Source: JAOPZW01 sp034664395 (GTDB taxonomy: Bacteria; Actinomycetota; Thermoleophilia; Solirubrobacterales; Solirubrobacteraceae). From it: 21,181 nucleotides of DNA. This document shows positions 1-6,959 of this stretch, in pieces (the first letter of the stretch is position 1; each line of letters opens with the position of its first letter). The stretch spans positions 1 to 21,181 of the forward strand of contig JAXDHQ010000246.1 in the NCBI GenBank assembly GCA_034664395.1, in the 5' to 3' direction. Below the pieces are notes generated by a model. The model worked only from the letters and a program-made list of their open reading frames with translations, ran no database searches and was not told where the DNA came from. The position numbers were made by a program, and so were the translations under genes.

Positions 1-155
1 GAAGCGGCCGCCCATGACACGACATCCTGACGCCACCGGCGAGCACGCGCCGCCGGCCCGGCGCGCGGCGTCGCCCCGTCCTGCGATCATGGATCGCCGG
101 CGCCGGGGAACAACCGAAACTCGCCCCCAGGCCGGTTGTTCCCACCGTCACGCTC
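1..155. other. Left-edge intergenic region upstream of the subtilisin gene
   Basis: No complete gene is visible here. On the minus strand an ATG at 14-12 preceded by AGGA could be the first codons of a divergent gene that runs off the left edge, but only about four codons are inside the window, so this is weak. The stretch also holds a GC-rich hairpin (46-52 with 59-65) and a clear 11-bp inverted repeat (106-143) listed separately. Confidence 0.4.
106..143. promoter_or_regulatory. 11-bp perfect inverted repeat before the subtilisin gene
   Basis: Arms GGGAACAACCG (106-116) and CGGTTGTTCCC (133-143) are exact reverse complements, separated by 16 nt and ending 12 nt before the GTG at 156. The arms are notably less GC-rich than their surroundings, which fits a protein-binding operator or a 5' leader hairpin. 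The repeat is seen directly; its role is inferred. Confidence 0.5.
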
Positions 156-1583
156 GTGCGCCTCTCCCTCCGCCCACTCCGTCTTCTCCTTGCGGCGGCC
201 GCGCTCGCGGCTGCGGTGCCCGCGTCGGCGCAGGCGACCGACGTGGTGGCGCGCTTCCGTCCCTCGGCGTCCGCGGCCGACGTCGCGCATGCGGTCTCCA
301 AGGCGCACCTGAGCGACCCGCGCCACCTGCCCGGGAGCGTCATCGCGTACCGCGCCCCGGCGCGCGCCGAGGCCGCGGCGGTCGCCGCCGGCCTCCAGCG
401 CTCCGGGCTGACGCAGTGGGCGACCACGAGCATGCGGGCGCGGATCGCCGCGCTGCCCGGCGACGACACGGGCACCGCCACGACGTCCGGCCTGGCCGGC
501 GGCTGGCAGAGCGCGCAGTGGGACCTCGTCGGGCCGTTCGGCATCGACGTCGCCCCGGCGTGGCCGATCGCCCAGCAGGCCGGGGGCGAGGGCGGGCGCG
601 GCGTGACCGTCGCGGTCCTCGACACCGGCGTCGCCTACGCCAACCGCGGCAAGTACCGCCGCTCGCCGGAGATGCCGCCCGGCCGCATCGTTCCCGGCTT
701 CGACTTCGTCGGCAACGACCCGTTCCCCGACGACGCCAACGGCCACGGGACCTTCGTCGCCTCCACCATCGCCGGGGCGGCCAACAACCACTACGGCATG
801 GTCGGCATCGCCTACAAGGCGACGATCATGCCCGTGCGCGTGCTCGACGAGAACGGCGAGGGCAGCTCGGTGCGCATCGCCCAGGGCATCCGCTACGCGG
901 TCGACAACGGCGCCCAGGTCATCAACGTCTCGATCGAGCTCTTCAGCTTCAACCGGGCGCTGTCGATCACGACGGCGCCCGAGATCCGCGCCGCCCTGCG
1001 CTACGCGCGAGCCCACCACGTGCCCGTCGTCGCGGCGGCCGGCAACGCGGCGCAGAGCGACGTGCCGTCCAAGCGGCTGGACACGTCGATCATCTACGTC
1101 GGCGCCACCACCGAGCACGGCTGCCTGGGCTGGTACTCCAACTACGGCCCCGGCGTCGACCTCGTCGCGCCGGGCGGCGGGCGCGACCGCGCGATCGACG
1201 GCGACCCCAACTGCACGCCCGACGCCGCGCCCGGGCGCAACGTCTGGCAGATCTCGTTCAACCACTCCCACATCGGGCGGTTCCGCGTGCCGGTGGACGA
1301 CCACGGCAAGCGCGGCCTGGCGGGGACCTCGATGGCCGCCCCGCACGTGACCGGCGCGATCGCGCTGCTGCTGGCCAGCAAGGTGCTCGGCGCGGACCCC
1401 ACGACGGGGGCGATCCAGCAGCGCCTGGAGGACACGGCCCGCGACCTCGGCGCCCCCGGGCCCGATCCGCTCTACGGCGCGGGCCTGCTCGACGTGGCGG
1501 CTGCGCTGCGCGGCACCAAGACGCCGGTGGCGCCGCCGCCGGAGCCCCCGCCGCCGACGCCGCCGGCTACGTCGTCCGGATGA
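156..1583 (+). CDS. Secreted subtilisin-like serine protease (peptidase S8)
   Basis: This is a 475-residue extracellular endopeptidase of the subtilisin family. Residues 1-26 form a signal peptide: Arg-rich start, Leu/Ala core, and an ASA-type cleavage site. A pro-region of about 90 residues follows. The catalytic triad is complete: Asp156 in VLDTGV, His197 in NGHGTF and Ser392 in GTSMAAPH, with Asn297 (AAGN) as the oxyanion residue. The C-terminus is a short Pro-rich tail with no visible anchor or sorting signal. The GTG start was chosen because the signal peptide begins directly after it; no good ribosome binding site is visible. Its last 17 bp overlap the end of the opposite-strand stress-protein gene. 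The protease call is firm; the substrate is unknown. Confidence 0.93.
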   Translation: MRLSLRPLRLLLAAAALAAAVPASAQATDVVARFRPSASAADVAHAVSKAHLSDPRHLPGSVIAYRAPARAEAAAVAAGLQRSGLTQWATTSMRARIAALPGDDTGTATTSGLAGGWQSAQWDLVGPFGIDVAPAWPIAQQAGGEGGRGVTVAVLDTGVAYANRGKYRRSPEMPPGRIVPGFDFVGNDPFPDDANGHGTFVASTIAGAANNHYGMVGIAYKATIMPVRVLDENGEGSSVRIAQGIRYAVDNGAQVINVSIELFSFNRALSITTAPEIRAALRYARAHHVPVVAAAGNAAQSDVPSKRLDTSIIYVGATTEHGCLGWYSNYGPGVDLVAPGGGRDRAIDGDPNCTPDAAPGRNVWQISFNHSHIGRFRVPVDDHGKRGLAGTSMAAPHVTGAIALLLASKVLGADPTTGAIQQRLEDTARDLGAPGPDPLYGAGLLDVAAALRGTKTPVAPPPEPPPPTPPATSSG

Positions 1584-2010
1584 TCAGCACGCTGCACGGG
1601 GCGTGGTGGCTGATCTTGTTGGGCACCGAGCCGAGCAGGAAGCGCTTGGCGCCGGTCATGCCCTTGTTGCCGACGACGATGAGGTCGGCGCCCCGCTCCT
1701 CGGCCACGTCGAGGATGGCGTCGGCCGGGTCGCCCTGCCGAGCGTAGGTCTCGACCTCCACGCCGGCCTCGCGCGCCTCCTCGGCCGCCGCCTGCAGCGT
1801 CGCGTCGACGTCCTCGCGCGGGTTGACCATCCACTGCAGGTCGGGCGGCACCTGCTGGGCCTCCTCGCGCAGGCGCCCCACCGGCACCGGCTCGTAGGCG
1901 CTGACGACCTCCACGCGCGAGCCGAGCTGGCGCGCCAGGGAGATGGCCTGGCGGACGGCCTCGCCGGCCGTCGGCGAGCCGTCCGTGCCGACCACGATCG
2001 AGCCGAACAT
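1567..2010 (-). CDS. Universal stress protein (UspA family)
   Basis: This 147-residue single-domain Usp protein starts with the typical VVGTDGS strand and Asp. Its C-terminal half carries the ATP-binding pattern G-x2-G-x9-G-S (GNKGMTG...LGSVPN, about residues 112-128) and ends in the usual CSVLIIR strand. The intact glycine motif suggests the nucleotide-binding subclass. Usp proteins are cytoplasmic and are linked to stress and energy-state responses; the specific role is not visible. The ATG at 2010 is supported by a TAGGGT -10 box 7 nt upstream, so the message is probably leaderless. The 3' end converges with and overlaps the subtilisin gene by 17 bp. Confidence 0.93.
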   Translation of the reverse strand: MFGSIVVGTDGSPTAGEAVRQAISLARQLGSRVEVVSAYEPVPVGRLREEAQQVPPDLQWMVNPREDVDATLQAAAEEAREAGVEVETYARQGDPADAILDVAEERGADLIVVGNKGMTGAKRFLLGSVPNKISHHAPCSVLIIRTT

Positions 2011-2017
2011 CGGCGGA

Positions 2018-2023
2018 ACCCTA
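2018..2023 (-). promoter_or_regulatory. -10 box of the Usp gene, leaderless
   Basis: TAGGGT on the minus strand lies 7 nt before the ATG at 2010, which puts transcription start on or next to the start codon. The same hexamer at nearly the same spacing occurs before the genes starting at 18969 and 20679. Confidence 0.55.
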
Positions 2024-2046
2024 GTGACCCGTCGCCCCTCGACGCC

Positions 2047-2133
2047 TCAGGCCAGCTTGACGACGGCGATGACCATCCCCGCCAGCACGAAGACGCAGAT
2101 GAGGACCTGCACCCAGATCCAGAAAGGCGACAT
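2047..2133 (-). CDS. 28-residue single-helix membrane peptide
   Basis: This short ORF encodes a 28-residue peptide starting MSPFWIWVQV and ending AVVKLA. It is almost entirely one hydrophobic helix, with a short N-terminal segment and a lone Lys near the C-terminus, as in small bitopic membrane proteins. Codon third positions are G/C-rich like the neighbours. A TAGCTT -10 box 6 nt before the ATG supports a leaderless start. The stop lies 36 bp before the stress-protein start on the same strand, so the two may be partly co-transcribed. No function is recognised; it could be a membrane regulator or a subunit of a larger complex. Confidence 0.65.
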   Translation of the reverse strand: MSPFWIWVQVLICVFVLAGMVIAVVKLA

Positions 2134-2139
2134 GCGGCC

Positions 2140-2149
2140 AAGCTAGCAT
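2140..2149. promoter_or_regulatory. Overlapping divergent -10 boxes
   Basis: The ten bases AAGCTAGCAT contain a plus-strand -10 box TAGCAT (2144-2149, 7 nt before the GTG at 2157) and a minus-strand -10 box TAGCTT (2145-2140, 6 nt before the ATG at 2133). They share two base pairs, so only one direction could be used at a time. Both starts would be leaderless. Confidence 0.5.
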
Positions 2150-2156
2150 CGCGCCC

Positions 2157-2429
2157 GTGAGCGCCGACTCCCGCACGCCCGCGCAACGCGCCGGGCAGAT
2201 CGTCCGCGCGGCCGAGGCCGCGCCCGCCGCCGCGCGCACGCCGGGCGCGACGGCGCGGCCCGATTCCCCGGCTCCGGGGGATCTCGCGGACACGACCGGG
2301 GCGCCGCCCGGCGGCCTGCTCGCCGCGGCCGACGACCTCGACGCCCAGCTCGCCCGCGCCCGCTCCCAGCTCGACGCGCTCGAGGTGGCCGTGGACCGTC
2401 TTGCGCGCCTCGACGGACACTGCCACTAG
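2157..2429 (+). CDS. Hypothetical protein with C-terminal helix
   Basis: This is a 90-residue protein with no recognised family. The N-terminal half is Ala/Pro/Thr-rich and probably disordered. The C-terminal 35 residues (about 53-90) are Leu/Ala-rich with regular heptad-like spacing (DDLDAQLARARSQLDAL) and look like an amphipathic or coiled-coil helix. The GTG start is favoured by a TAGCAT -10 box 7 nt upstream. Its stop codon TAG is also the first part of the -10 box of the STAS gene, which begins 10 nt later. Position suggests a link to the STAS protein, but this is only context. Confidence 0.6.
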   Translation: MSADSRTPAQRAGQIVRAAEAAPAAARTPGATARPDSPAPGDLADTTGAPPGGLLAAADDLDAQLARARSQLDALEVAVDRLARLDGHCH

Positions 2430-2432
2430 AGT
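2427..2432 (+). promoter_or_regulatory. -10 box of the STAS gene
   Basis: TAGAGT lies 7 nt before the ATG at 2440, and its first three bases are the stop codon of the preceding gene. The spacing indicates a leaderless STAS message in addition to any read-through from upstream. Confidence 0.5.
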
Positions 2433-2439
2433 CCGGCCG

Positions 2440-2769
2440 ATGTCGATGGACCCAGCGGCATTCTCGGTCTCGACCGACCACGACGACGGGCGGGTGGTCG
2501 TCGTCCCGCGGGGCGAGCTCGACCTCGCGACGGCGCCGGAGCTCGAGACGGTCCTGCGCGAGCGCCTCGAGGCCGGCCAGGACGTCGTCGTCGACCTGCG
2601 CGAGCTCGCGTTCATGGACTCGACGGGCCTGCGCGTCCTCGTCTCGGCCCACGCCCGGGCCGGCAGGCCGGGCTTCGCCGTCGTCCGCCCGACGCCGGGC
2701 GGCACCGTGGCGAAGCTCCTGGCGATCGCCGGCGTCGAGGACCAGCTCGAGATGCTCGACGAGCTCTGA
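2440..2769 (+). CDS. STAS-domain anti-sigma factor antagonist
   Basis: This 109-residue single STAS domain belongs to the SpoIIAA/RsbV type. It shows the early GELDLATAP strand-turn and the phosphorylation loop FMDSTGL, with Ser61 as the expected site. Proteins of this family bind an anti-sigma kinase when unphosphorylated and so release a sigma factor; a PP2C/SpoIIE phosphatase resets them. A SpoIIE-type phosphatase is encoded at 17245-18969, but no anti-sigma kinase or sigma factor is in the window, so pairing is inference. A TTG at 2401 would extend the frame by 13 residues, but the ATG at 2440 sits 7 nt after a -10 box and gives the usual family length. Confidence 0.92.
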   Translation: MSMDPAAFSVSTDHDDGRVVVVPRGELDLATAPELETVLRERLEAGQDVVVDLRELAFMDSTGLRVLVSAHARAGRPGFAVVRPTPGGTVAKLLAIAGVEDQLEMLDEL

Positions 2770-2796
2770 CCCTGCCGGAGCGGCGGGCCCGCCCGC

Positions 2797-2802
2797 TACC
2801 GT
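2797..2802 (+). promoter_or_regulatory. -10 box of the M29 aminopeptidase gene
   Basis: TACCGT lies 9 nt before the ATG at 2812. It argues for that ATG and against the GTG at 2803, which would lie at or upstream of the transcription start. Confidence 0.45.
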
Positions 2803-2811
2803 GTGCCGGTC

Positions 2812-4032
2812 ATGAGCGCCACCGCCGACACCGCCTTCGACCCGGCCACCCTCGAGCGCTTCGCCGATCTTGCGGTGACGTTCGGCGCCAACCTCCAGCG
2901 CGGCCAGACGCTCGTCGTCAGCGCCGAGCTGGGCAAGGAGACGATGGTCCGGGCGATCGCCGCCAGCGCGTACCGCCACGGAGCGAAGTTCGTCGATCCC
3001 TACTACTACGACATGCACGTCAAGCGGGCGCGGATCCTGCACGCCGACGAGGACACGCTCGACTTCGTCCCGAGCTGGTACGGGCAGCGCCTGGTCGAGC
3101 TCGGCCGCCAGCGCTGCGCGCGGATCTCGCTGGCGGGCCCGTCGACGCCCGGCCTCCTCGACGACCTCGACCCGCGCCGCGCCGGCCGCGACCAGCTCCC
3201 TTTCCTCAAGGAGGCCGGGGCGCTCGTCAACGCGCGCACGACGAACTGGACGATCGTGCCGTACCCGACCGTGGGGTGGGCGCGCCAGGTGCATCCCGCC
3301 CTGCCCGACGACGAGGCCCTCGCGCGGCTCTCGGAGCAGATCCTGCACGTCTGCCGCCTCGACGAGGACGACCCGGTCGCCGCCTGGCGCGAGCGCGCGG
3401 ACCTCCTCGCGGCCACGGCCGAGCGCCTCACGCAGCGGCGCTTCGATGCCGTCCGCTTCAACGGCCCCGGGACCGACCTCACCGTCGGCCTGCTGCCCAC
3501 GTCGAAGTTCATGGCCGCCCGCTTCGAGACCGTCGACGGCATCGAGCACATGCCCAACCTCCCGTCCGAGGAGGTCTTCGGCGCGCCCGACCCGCAGCGC
3601 ACCGACGGCGTCGTGCGGGCGACCAAGCCGCTGGTCGTCGGTGGCTCGATCATCGAGGGCCTCGAGGTCGAGTTCCGCGCCGGGCGCGCCGTGCGCATCG
3701 ACGCCGACGAGAACGCCGAGGTCCTGCGCGCCTACGCGGCCCGCGACGAGGGCGCCGCGCGCCTGGGGGAGGTGGCGCTCGTCGACCGCGAGGGGCGCAT
3801 CGGCCGCCTGGACACCGTCTTCTTCGACACGCTGCTCGACGAGAACGCCGCATCGCACATCGCGCTCGGGGAGAGCTACGGGTTCACCGCGGGCGAGGAG
3901 GACCAGCCGCGGCTGAACCACTCCTCGATCCACGTCGACTTCATGATCGGCGGCGACGACGTCGCCGTCACCGGCATCGCGGCCGACGGCGGCGAGGCGC
4001 CGATCCTGCGCGGCGGCGCCTGGCAGCTCTGA
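2812..4032 (+). CDS. M29-family metallo-aminopeptidase
   Basis: This 406-residue protein matches the M29 (AmpS/AmpT/PepS) family across its length. These are cytoplasmic two-metal aminopeptidases with broad specificity that act as dimers. The metal-ligand and catalytic positions of the family are visible: Glu253 in NLPSEEVFGAP, Glu320 in RLGEVALVD, His349 in ASHIALG, Tyr356 in ESYG, and His374/Asp376 in SSIHVDFMIG. The length is normal. The ATG at 2812 is preferred over the GTG at 2803 because a TACCGT box ends 9 nt upstream. tRNA-Ser follows 32 bp after the stop, with its own promoter-like element between. Confidence 0.95.
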   Translation: MSATADTAFDPATLERFADLAVTFGANLQRGQTLVVSAELGKETMVRAIAASAYRHGAKFVDPYYYDMHVKRARILHADEDTLDFVPSWYGQRLVELGRQRCARISLAGPSTPGLLDDLDPRRAGRDQLPFLKEAGALVNARTTNWTIVPYPTVGWARQVHPALPDDEALARLSEQILHVCRLDEDDPVAAWRERADLLAATAERLTQRRFDAVRFNGPGTDLTVGLLPTSKFMAARFETVDGIEHMPNLPSEEVFGAPDPQRTDGVVRATKPLVVGGSIIEGLEVEFRAGRAVRIDADENAEVLRAYAARDEGAARLGEVALVDREGRIGRLDTVFFDTLLDENAASHIALGESYGFTAGEEDQPRLNHSSIHVDFMIGGDDVAVTGIAADGGEAPILRGGAWQL

Positions 4033-4047
4033 GCGCAGGCGAGCGGC

Positions 4048-4053
4048 TACGCT
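4048..4053 (+). promoter_or_regulatory. -10 box for tRNA-Ser
   Basis: TACGCT lies 11 nt upstream of the mature 5' end of tRNA-Ser, which leaves room for a short 5' leader removed by RNase P. No convincing -35 box is seen. Confidence 0.4.
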
Positions 4054-4064
4054 TCGCCTGGTCG

Positions 4065-4153
4065 GGAGAGGTGCCGGAGCGGTTGAACGGGCGCGACTGG
4101 AAATCGCGTAACGGGGGTTACCTCGTTCGAGGGTTCGAATCCCTCCCTCTCCG
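4065..4153 (+). tRNA. tRNA-Ser(GGA)
   Basis: This 89-nt class II tRNA has a 7-bp acceptor stem (GGAGAGG with CCTCTCC) and discriminator G at 4153. The anticodon stem CGCGA/TCGCG closes the loop CTGGAAA, giving anticodon GGA, which reads UCC/UCU serine codons. A long variable arm typical of serine tRNAs follows, then a T arm with GTTCGAATC. No CCA is encoded. It lies between the aminopeptidase gene and the convergent VOC gene. Confidence 0.95.
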
Positions 4154-4182
4154 TACGCGTCCGCCGGCGCGGGCGCCCGCGG

Positions 4183-4653
4183 TCAGCCCATGCTGCTCAT
4201 GGCCTCCCTCGCCCGCGCGGCCATCTCCTCGGGCGGGACGTCCTCGATGTGGGTCGCGACCTGCCATTGGTGTCCGAAGGGGTCGGTGAGCTGCCCGAAG
4301 CGGTCGCCCCAGAACATGTCCTCGGGCGCCATCGTGACCGTCGCGCCGGCGTCGACGGCACGCTGGACGAAGCCGTCGACGTCCTCGACGTAGAGGAACA
4401 CGCCGACGGTCGTCCCGCCGAGCTCCTTCGGAGGCCGCGTGGTCGCCTGAGGGAAGGGGTCGGCAAGCATGATCACGGAGTCGCCGAGCTCGAGCTCGGC
4501 GTGAGCCACCTTCCCGTCCGGCATCGGGATGCGCGCTCGCTCCCTCGCACCGAATGCCCGTTCGTAGAAGTCGATGGCTGCCGACGCGTCGTCGACGGCC
4601 AGGAACGGCGTGACGGTGTGGTAGCCCTCGGGGATCGGCCTGACGTGGGACAT
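4183..4653 (-). CDS. VOC superfamily (glyoxalase/PhnB-like) protein
   Basis: This 156-residue protein has the two paired beta-alpha-beta-beta-beta modules of the VOC fold: the first starts TVTPFLAVDDASAAIDFYERAFGA (from about residue 13), the second around VGVFLYVEDVDGFVQ (83-97). It ends with the typical DPFGHQW turn (124-130). Members include dioxygenases, epimerases and bleomycin-type binding proteins; PhnB-like members often have no assigned reaction, so no substrate is given. The ATG at 4653 is chosen because GGAGG lies 6 nt upstream, and a TACGAT -10 box (4692-4697) lies further up. The frame is open far upstream, but that part is antisense to the kinase gene. Confidence 0.9.
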   Translation of the reverse strand: MSHVRPIPEGYHTVTPFLAVDDASAAIDFYERAFGARERARIPMPDGKVAHAELELGDSVIMLADPFPQATTRPPKELGGTTVGVFLYVEDVDGFVQRAVDAGATVTMAPEDMFWGDRFGQLTDPFGHQWQVATHIEDVPPEEMAARAREAMSSMG

Positions 4654-4691
4654 GCGCCACCTCCGATTGCGTCGTGGTCGTGGCTGCACCG

Positions 4692-4697
4692 ATCGTA
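4692..4697 (-). promoter_or_regulatory. -10 box of the VOC gene
   Basis: TACGAT on the minus strand would start transcription near 4685, giving a leader of about 32 nt that contains the GGAGG ribosome binding site. This is one of the few genes here that is not leaderless. Confidence 0.4.
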
Positions 4698-4776
4698 GTC
4701 CGTGCCCTCGGCGGGATCGAGTGCCGCAGACCGGCGGCTCAGGTGCGTTGGCGATGAGGCCTACTGCAGGAAGCGC

Positions 4777-5667
4777 ATGCCGCCGATCGCGAGTCCCGAC
4801 GCCGGCCTCGGCCCGCGGCTCCGCGTGCGCCCGCACGGGTTCCGTCTCGCCGACCGCGACCCGGCCGACGACCTGGGGCTCTCGCGCGAGGAGGCCAAGG
4901 CCCGGCGCCTGGCCGACCTCGAGCGGCTCGCCGACCTGCAGGAGCGCCTGTACGCCGAGGGCGCGCGGGCGCTGCTGGTCGTGCTGCAGGGGGTCGATGC
5001 GGCGGGCAAGGACGGGGTCGTCAAGCACGTCCTGCGCGGCGTCGATCCGCAGGGGGTGTCGGTGACGGCGTTCAAGGAGCCGACGCGCACCGAGCTCGAG
5101 CACGACTTCCTGTGGCGAGCCCAGGTCGCCCTGCCCGTCCGCGGCTGCATCGGCGCGTTCAACCGCTCGCACTACGAGGAGGTGCTCGTCGTGCGCGTCC
5201 ATCCCGAGCTGCTGGCCGCCGAGCACGTCGACCCGGCGCGCGCACGCGATCCGGCGTTCTGGAAGCAGCGCTTCCACGACATCTCGACGTGGGAGCGCCA
5301 CCTGACGTGCGACGGGACGCGGGTCGCCAAGCTGTTCCTGCACCTCTCCAAGGCCGAGCAGCGCCGGCGCTTCCTGGCGCGCGCCGAGGAGCCGGCCAAG
5401 CTGTGGAAGTTCTCCCCCGGCGACGTGCGCGAGCACTGCCACTGGGACGCCTACCAGGAGGCCTACGAGGCCGCGCTGCGCGCGACCAGCACCGCGCAGG
5501 AGCCGTGGTACGTCATCCCCGCCGACCACAAGTGGGTCGCGCGCACCGCGGCCGCCGCCATCATCGTCGAGCACCTCGAGGCGATGGACCCGCGCTTCCC
5601 GGTGCCCTCGCGCGAGCAGCGGGCCGAGATGGAGGCGGCGATCGCCAAGCTGCGCGCCGAGGGATGA
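4777..5667 (+). CDS. PPK2-family polyphosphate kinase, class III-like
   Basis: This 296-residue protein transfers phosphate between polyphosphate and nucleotides. The P-loop GVDAAGKDG spans residues 72-80 (Lys78), followed by the family signature GVDPQGVSV (88-96), HDFLWR (109-114), FNRSHYEEVL (128-137) and the lid segment with RRRF near 197. The GVDPQG...HDFLWR block and a single PPK2 domain resemble class III enzymes, known to phosphorylate both AMP and ADP; substrate use here is inferred. The ATG at 4777 has AGGAAG just upstream. A GTG at 4702 would add 25 residues in the promoter region of the divergent VOC gene and is less likely. The oxidase gene follows 20 bp downstream. Confidence 0.93.
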   Translation: MPPIASPDAGLGPRLRVRPHGFRLADRDPADDLGLSREEAKARRLADLERLADLQERLYAEGARALLVVLQGVDAAGKDGVVKHVLRGVDPQGVSVTAFKEPTRTELEHDFLWRAQVALPVRGCIGAFNRSHYEEVLVVRVHPELLAAEHVDPARARDPAFWKQRFHDISTWERHLTCDGTRVAKLFLHLSKAEQRRRFLARAEEPAKLWKFSPGDVREHCHWDAYQEAYEAALRATSTAQEPWYVIPADHKWVARTAAAAIIVEHLEAMDPRFPVPSREQRAEMEAAIAKLRAEG

Positions 5668-5687
5668 CGCTCGGGCCGTAGGCTGCC

Positions 5688-6935
5688 GTGCGTGCCACGC
5701 CCGAGCCCGAGTCCGCGGCCGTGACCAGGCGCCGGCGGCCGCGCTGGTCGGAGCTGAGCCCGCTGCTGGCGCCGCGGCCGCCCCGGTTCGACGCGACCGA
5801 GCGGCGGCTGGCGCGGGCGGCGAGCATCGGCGACCTGCGGGCGATGGCGCGGCGGCGCGCGCCGCGGGCGGTGTTCGACTACGCCGACGGGGCGGCGGAC
5901 GGCGAGGTCGGGCTGCGCCGCGCCCGGGACGCGTTCGGGCGCGTCGAGTTCGTCCCCCGCGTGCTGCACGACGTCGAGGCGGTCGACACCGCGACCACGA
6001 TCCTCGGGCGGCCCAGCGCGCTGCCGCTCGCCTTCGCGCCCACGGGCTTCACCCGCCTCATGCACCACGAGGGCGAGCGGGCGATCGCGCGGGTGGCCGA
6101 GCGCGAGGGCATCCCCGTCGGGCTGTCGACGATGGCCACGACCTCGATCGAGGCGCTGGCGGCGGCGGCGCCGCAGGCGACGAAGTGGTTCCAGCTCTAC
6201 GTCTGGCGCGACCGCGAGGCCAGTCGCGACCTCGTCGCCCGCGCGCAGGCGGCCGGCTACGACGCGCTCGTCCTCACGGTCGACACGCCGGTGACCGGTG
6301 CGCGGCTGCGCGACATCCGCAACGGCCTGACGATCCCGCCGGCGCTGACGGCGCGGACGCTGGCCGACGTCGCGCTGCATCCCGCCTGGTGGTTGAACCT
6401 GCTCACGACCGAGCCGCTGCGCTTCGCCTCGCTGGAGCGCTGGCCGGGGACCGCTTCCGAGCTGGTCGAGCGGATGTTCGACCCGACGCTGACCATCGCC
6501 GACGTGCAATGGCTGCGCGAGGCGTGGTCGGGCCGGCTCGTGGTCAAGGGCATCCTCACCGCCGACGACGCGCGGCGGGTGGTCGACGCGGGCGCCGACG
6601 CGGTGGTCGTCTCGAGCCACGGCGGGCGCCAGCTCGACCGTGCGCCGACGCCGTTGGAGGTCCTGCCGTCGGTGCTCGACGCGGTCGGCGATCGCGCGGA
6701 GGTCCACCTCGACACCGGCATCCTGCGCGGGGGCGACGTCGTCGCCGCGGTCGCCATGGGCGCGCGCGCCTGCCTCGTCGGCCGCGCGCCGCTCTACGGC
6801 CTCATGGCCGGCGGCCAGCGCGGCGTCCAGCGCGCCGCCGAGATCCTGCGCGGCGAGATCGAGCGCACCCTGCGCCTGCTCGGCGTGACCGCCGTGCGCG
6901 ACCTGACCCGCGAGCACGTCCGCCTGCGGCCCTGA
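5688..6935 (+). CDS. FMN-dependent alpha-hydroxy-acid oxidase/dehydrogenase (LldD-like)
   Basis: This 415-residue TIM-barrel flavoprotein belongs to the lactate/glycolate oxidase family. Visible features are FDYADGAADGE (63-73, with the substrate-binding Tyr65), QLYVW (169-173), the barrel Lys287, the catalytic SSHGGRQ (309-315, His311 base and Arg314), and the FMN phosphate segment DTGILRGGDV (342-351) with GRAPLYG (365-371). The usual motif is SNHGGRQ, so Asn-to-Ser is a mild variation. It resembles mycobacterial LldD2-type proteins and more distantly the mycofactocin-linked MftD; no mycofactocin genes are seen here. The start is uncertain: GTG 5688 is only 3 nt after a TAGGCT box (5679-5684), and GTG 5721, which removes 11 residues, is possible. 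Confidence 0.92.
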   Translation: MRATPEPESAAVTRRRRPRWSELSPLLAPRPPRFDATERRLARAASIGDLRAMARRRAPRAVFDYADGAADGEVGLRRARDAFGRVEFVPRVLHDVEAVDTATTILGRPSALPLAFAPTGFTRLMHHEGERAIARVAEREGIPVGLSTMATTSIEALAAAAPQATKWFQLYVWRDREASRDLVARAQAAGYDALVLTVDTPVTGARLRDIRNGLTIPPALTARTLADVALHPAWWLNLLTTEPLRFASLERWPGTASELVERMFDPTLTIADVQWLREAWSGRLVVKGILTADDARRVVDAGADAVVVSSHGGRQLDRAPTPLEVLPSVLDAVGDRAEVHLDTGILRGGDVVAAVAMGARACLVGRAPLYGLMAGGQRGVQRAAEILRGEIERTLRLLGVTAVRDLTREHVRLRP

Positions 6936-6959
6936 GCGCCCGGGCCGCGGGCACCGGAC

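Noticed and set aside
2143..3933. A 596-codon minus-strand ORF opposite the STAS and M29 genes
   Set aside because: It is a shadow frame in very GC-rich DNA: its Arg/Asp/Val-rich low-complexity product has no domain, and the plus strand carries complete family motifs.
4702..4776. Extended N-terminus of the polyphosphate kinase from GTG 4702
   Set aside because: It covers the promoter of the divergent VOC gene and adds residues unlike the family; ATG 4777 has AGGAAG upstream.
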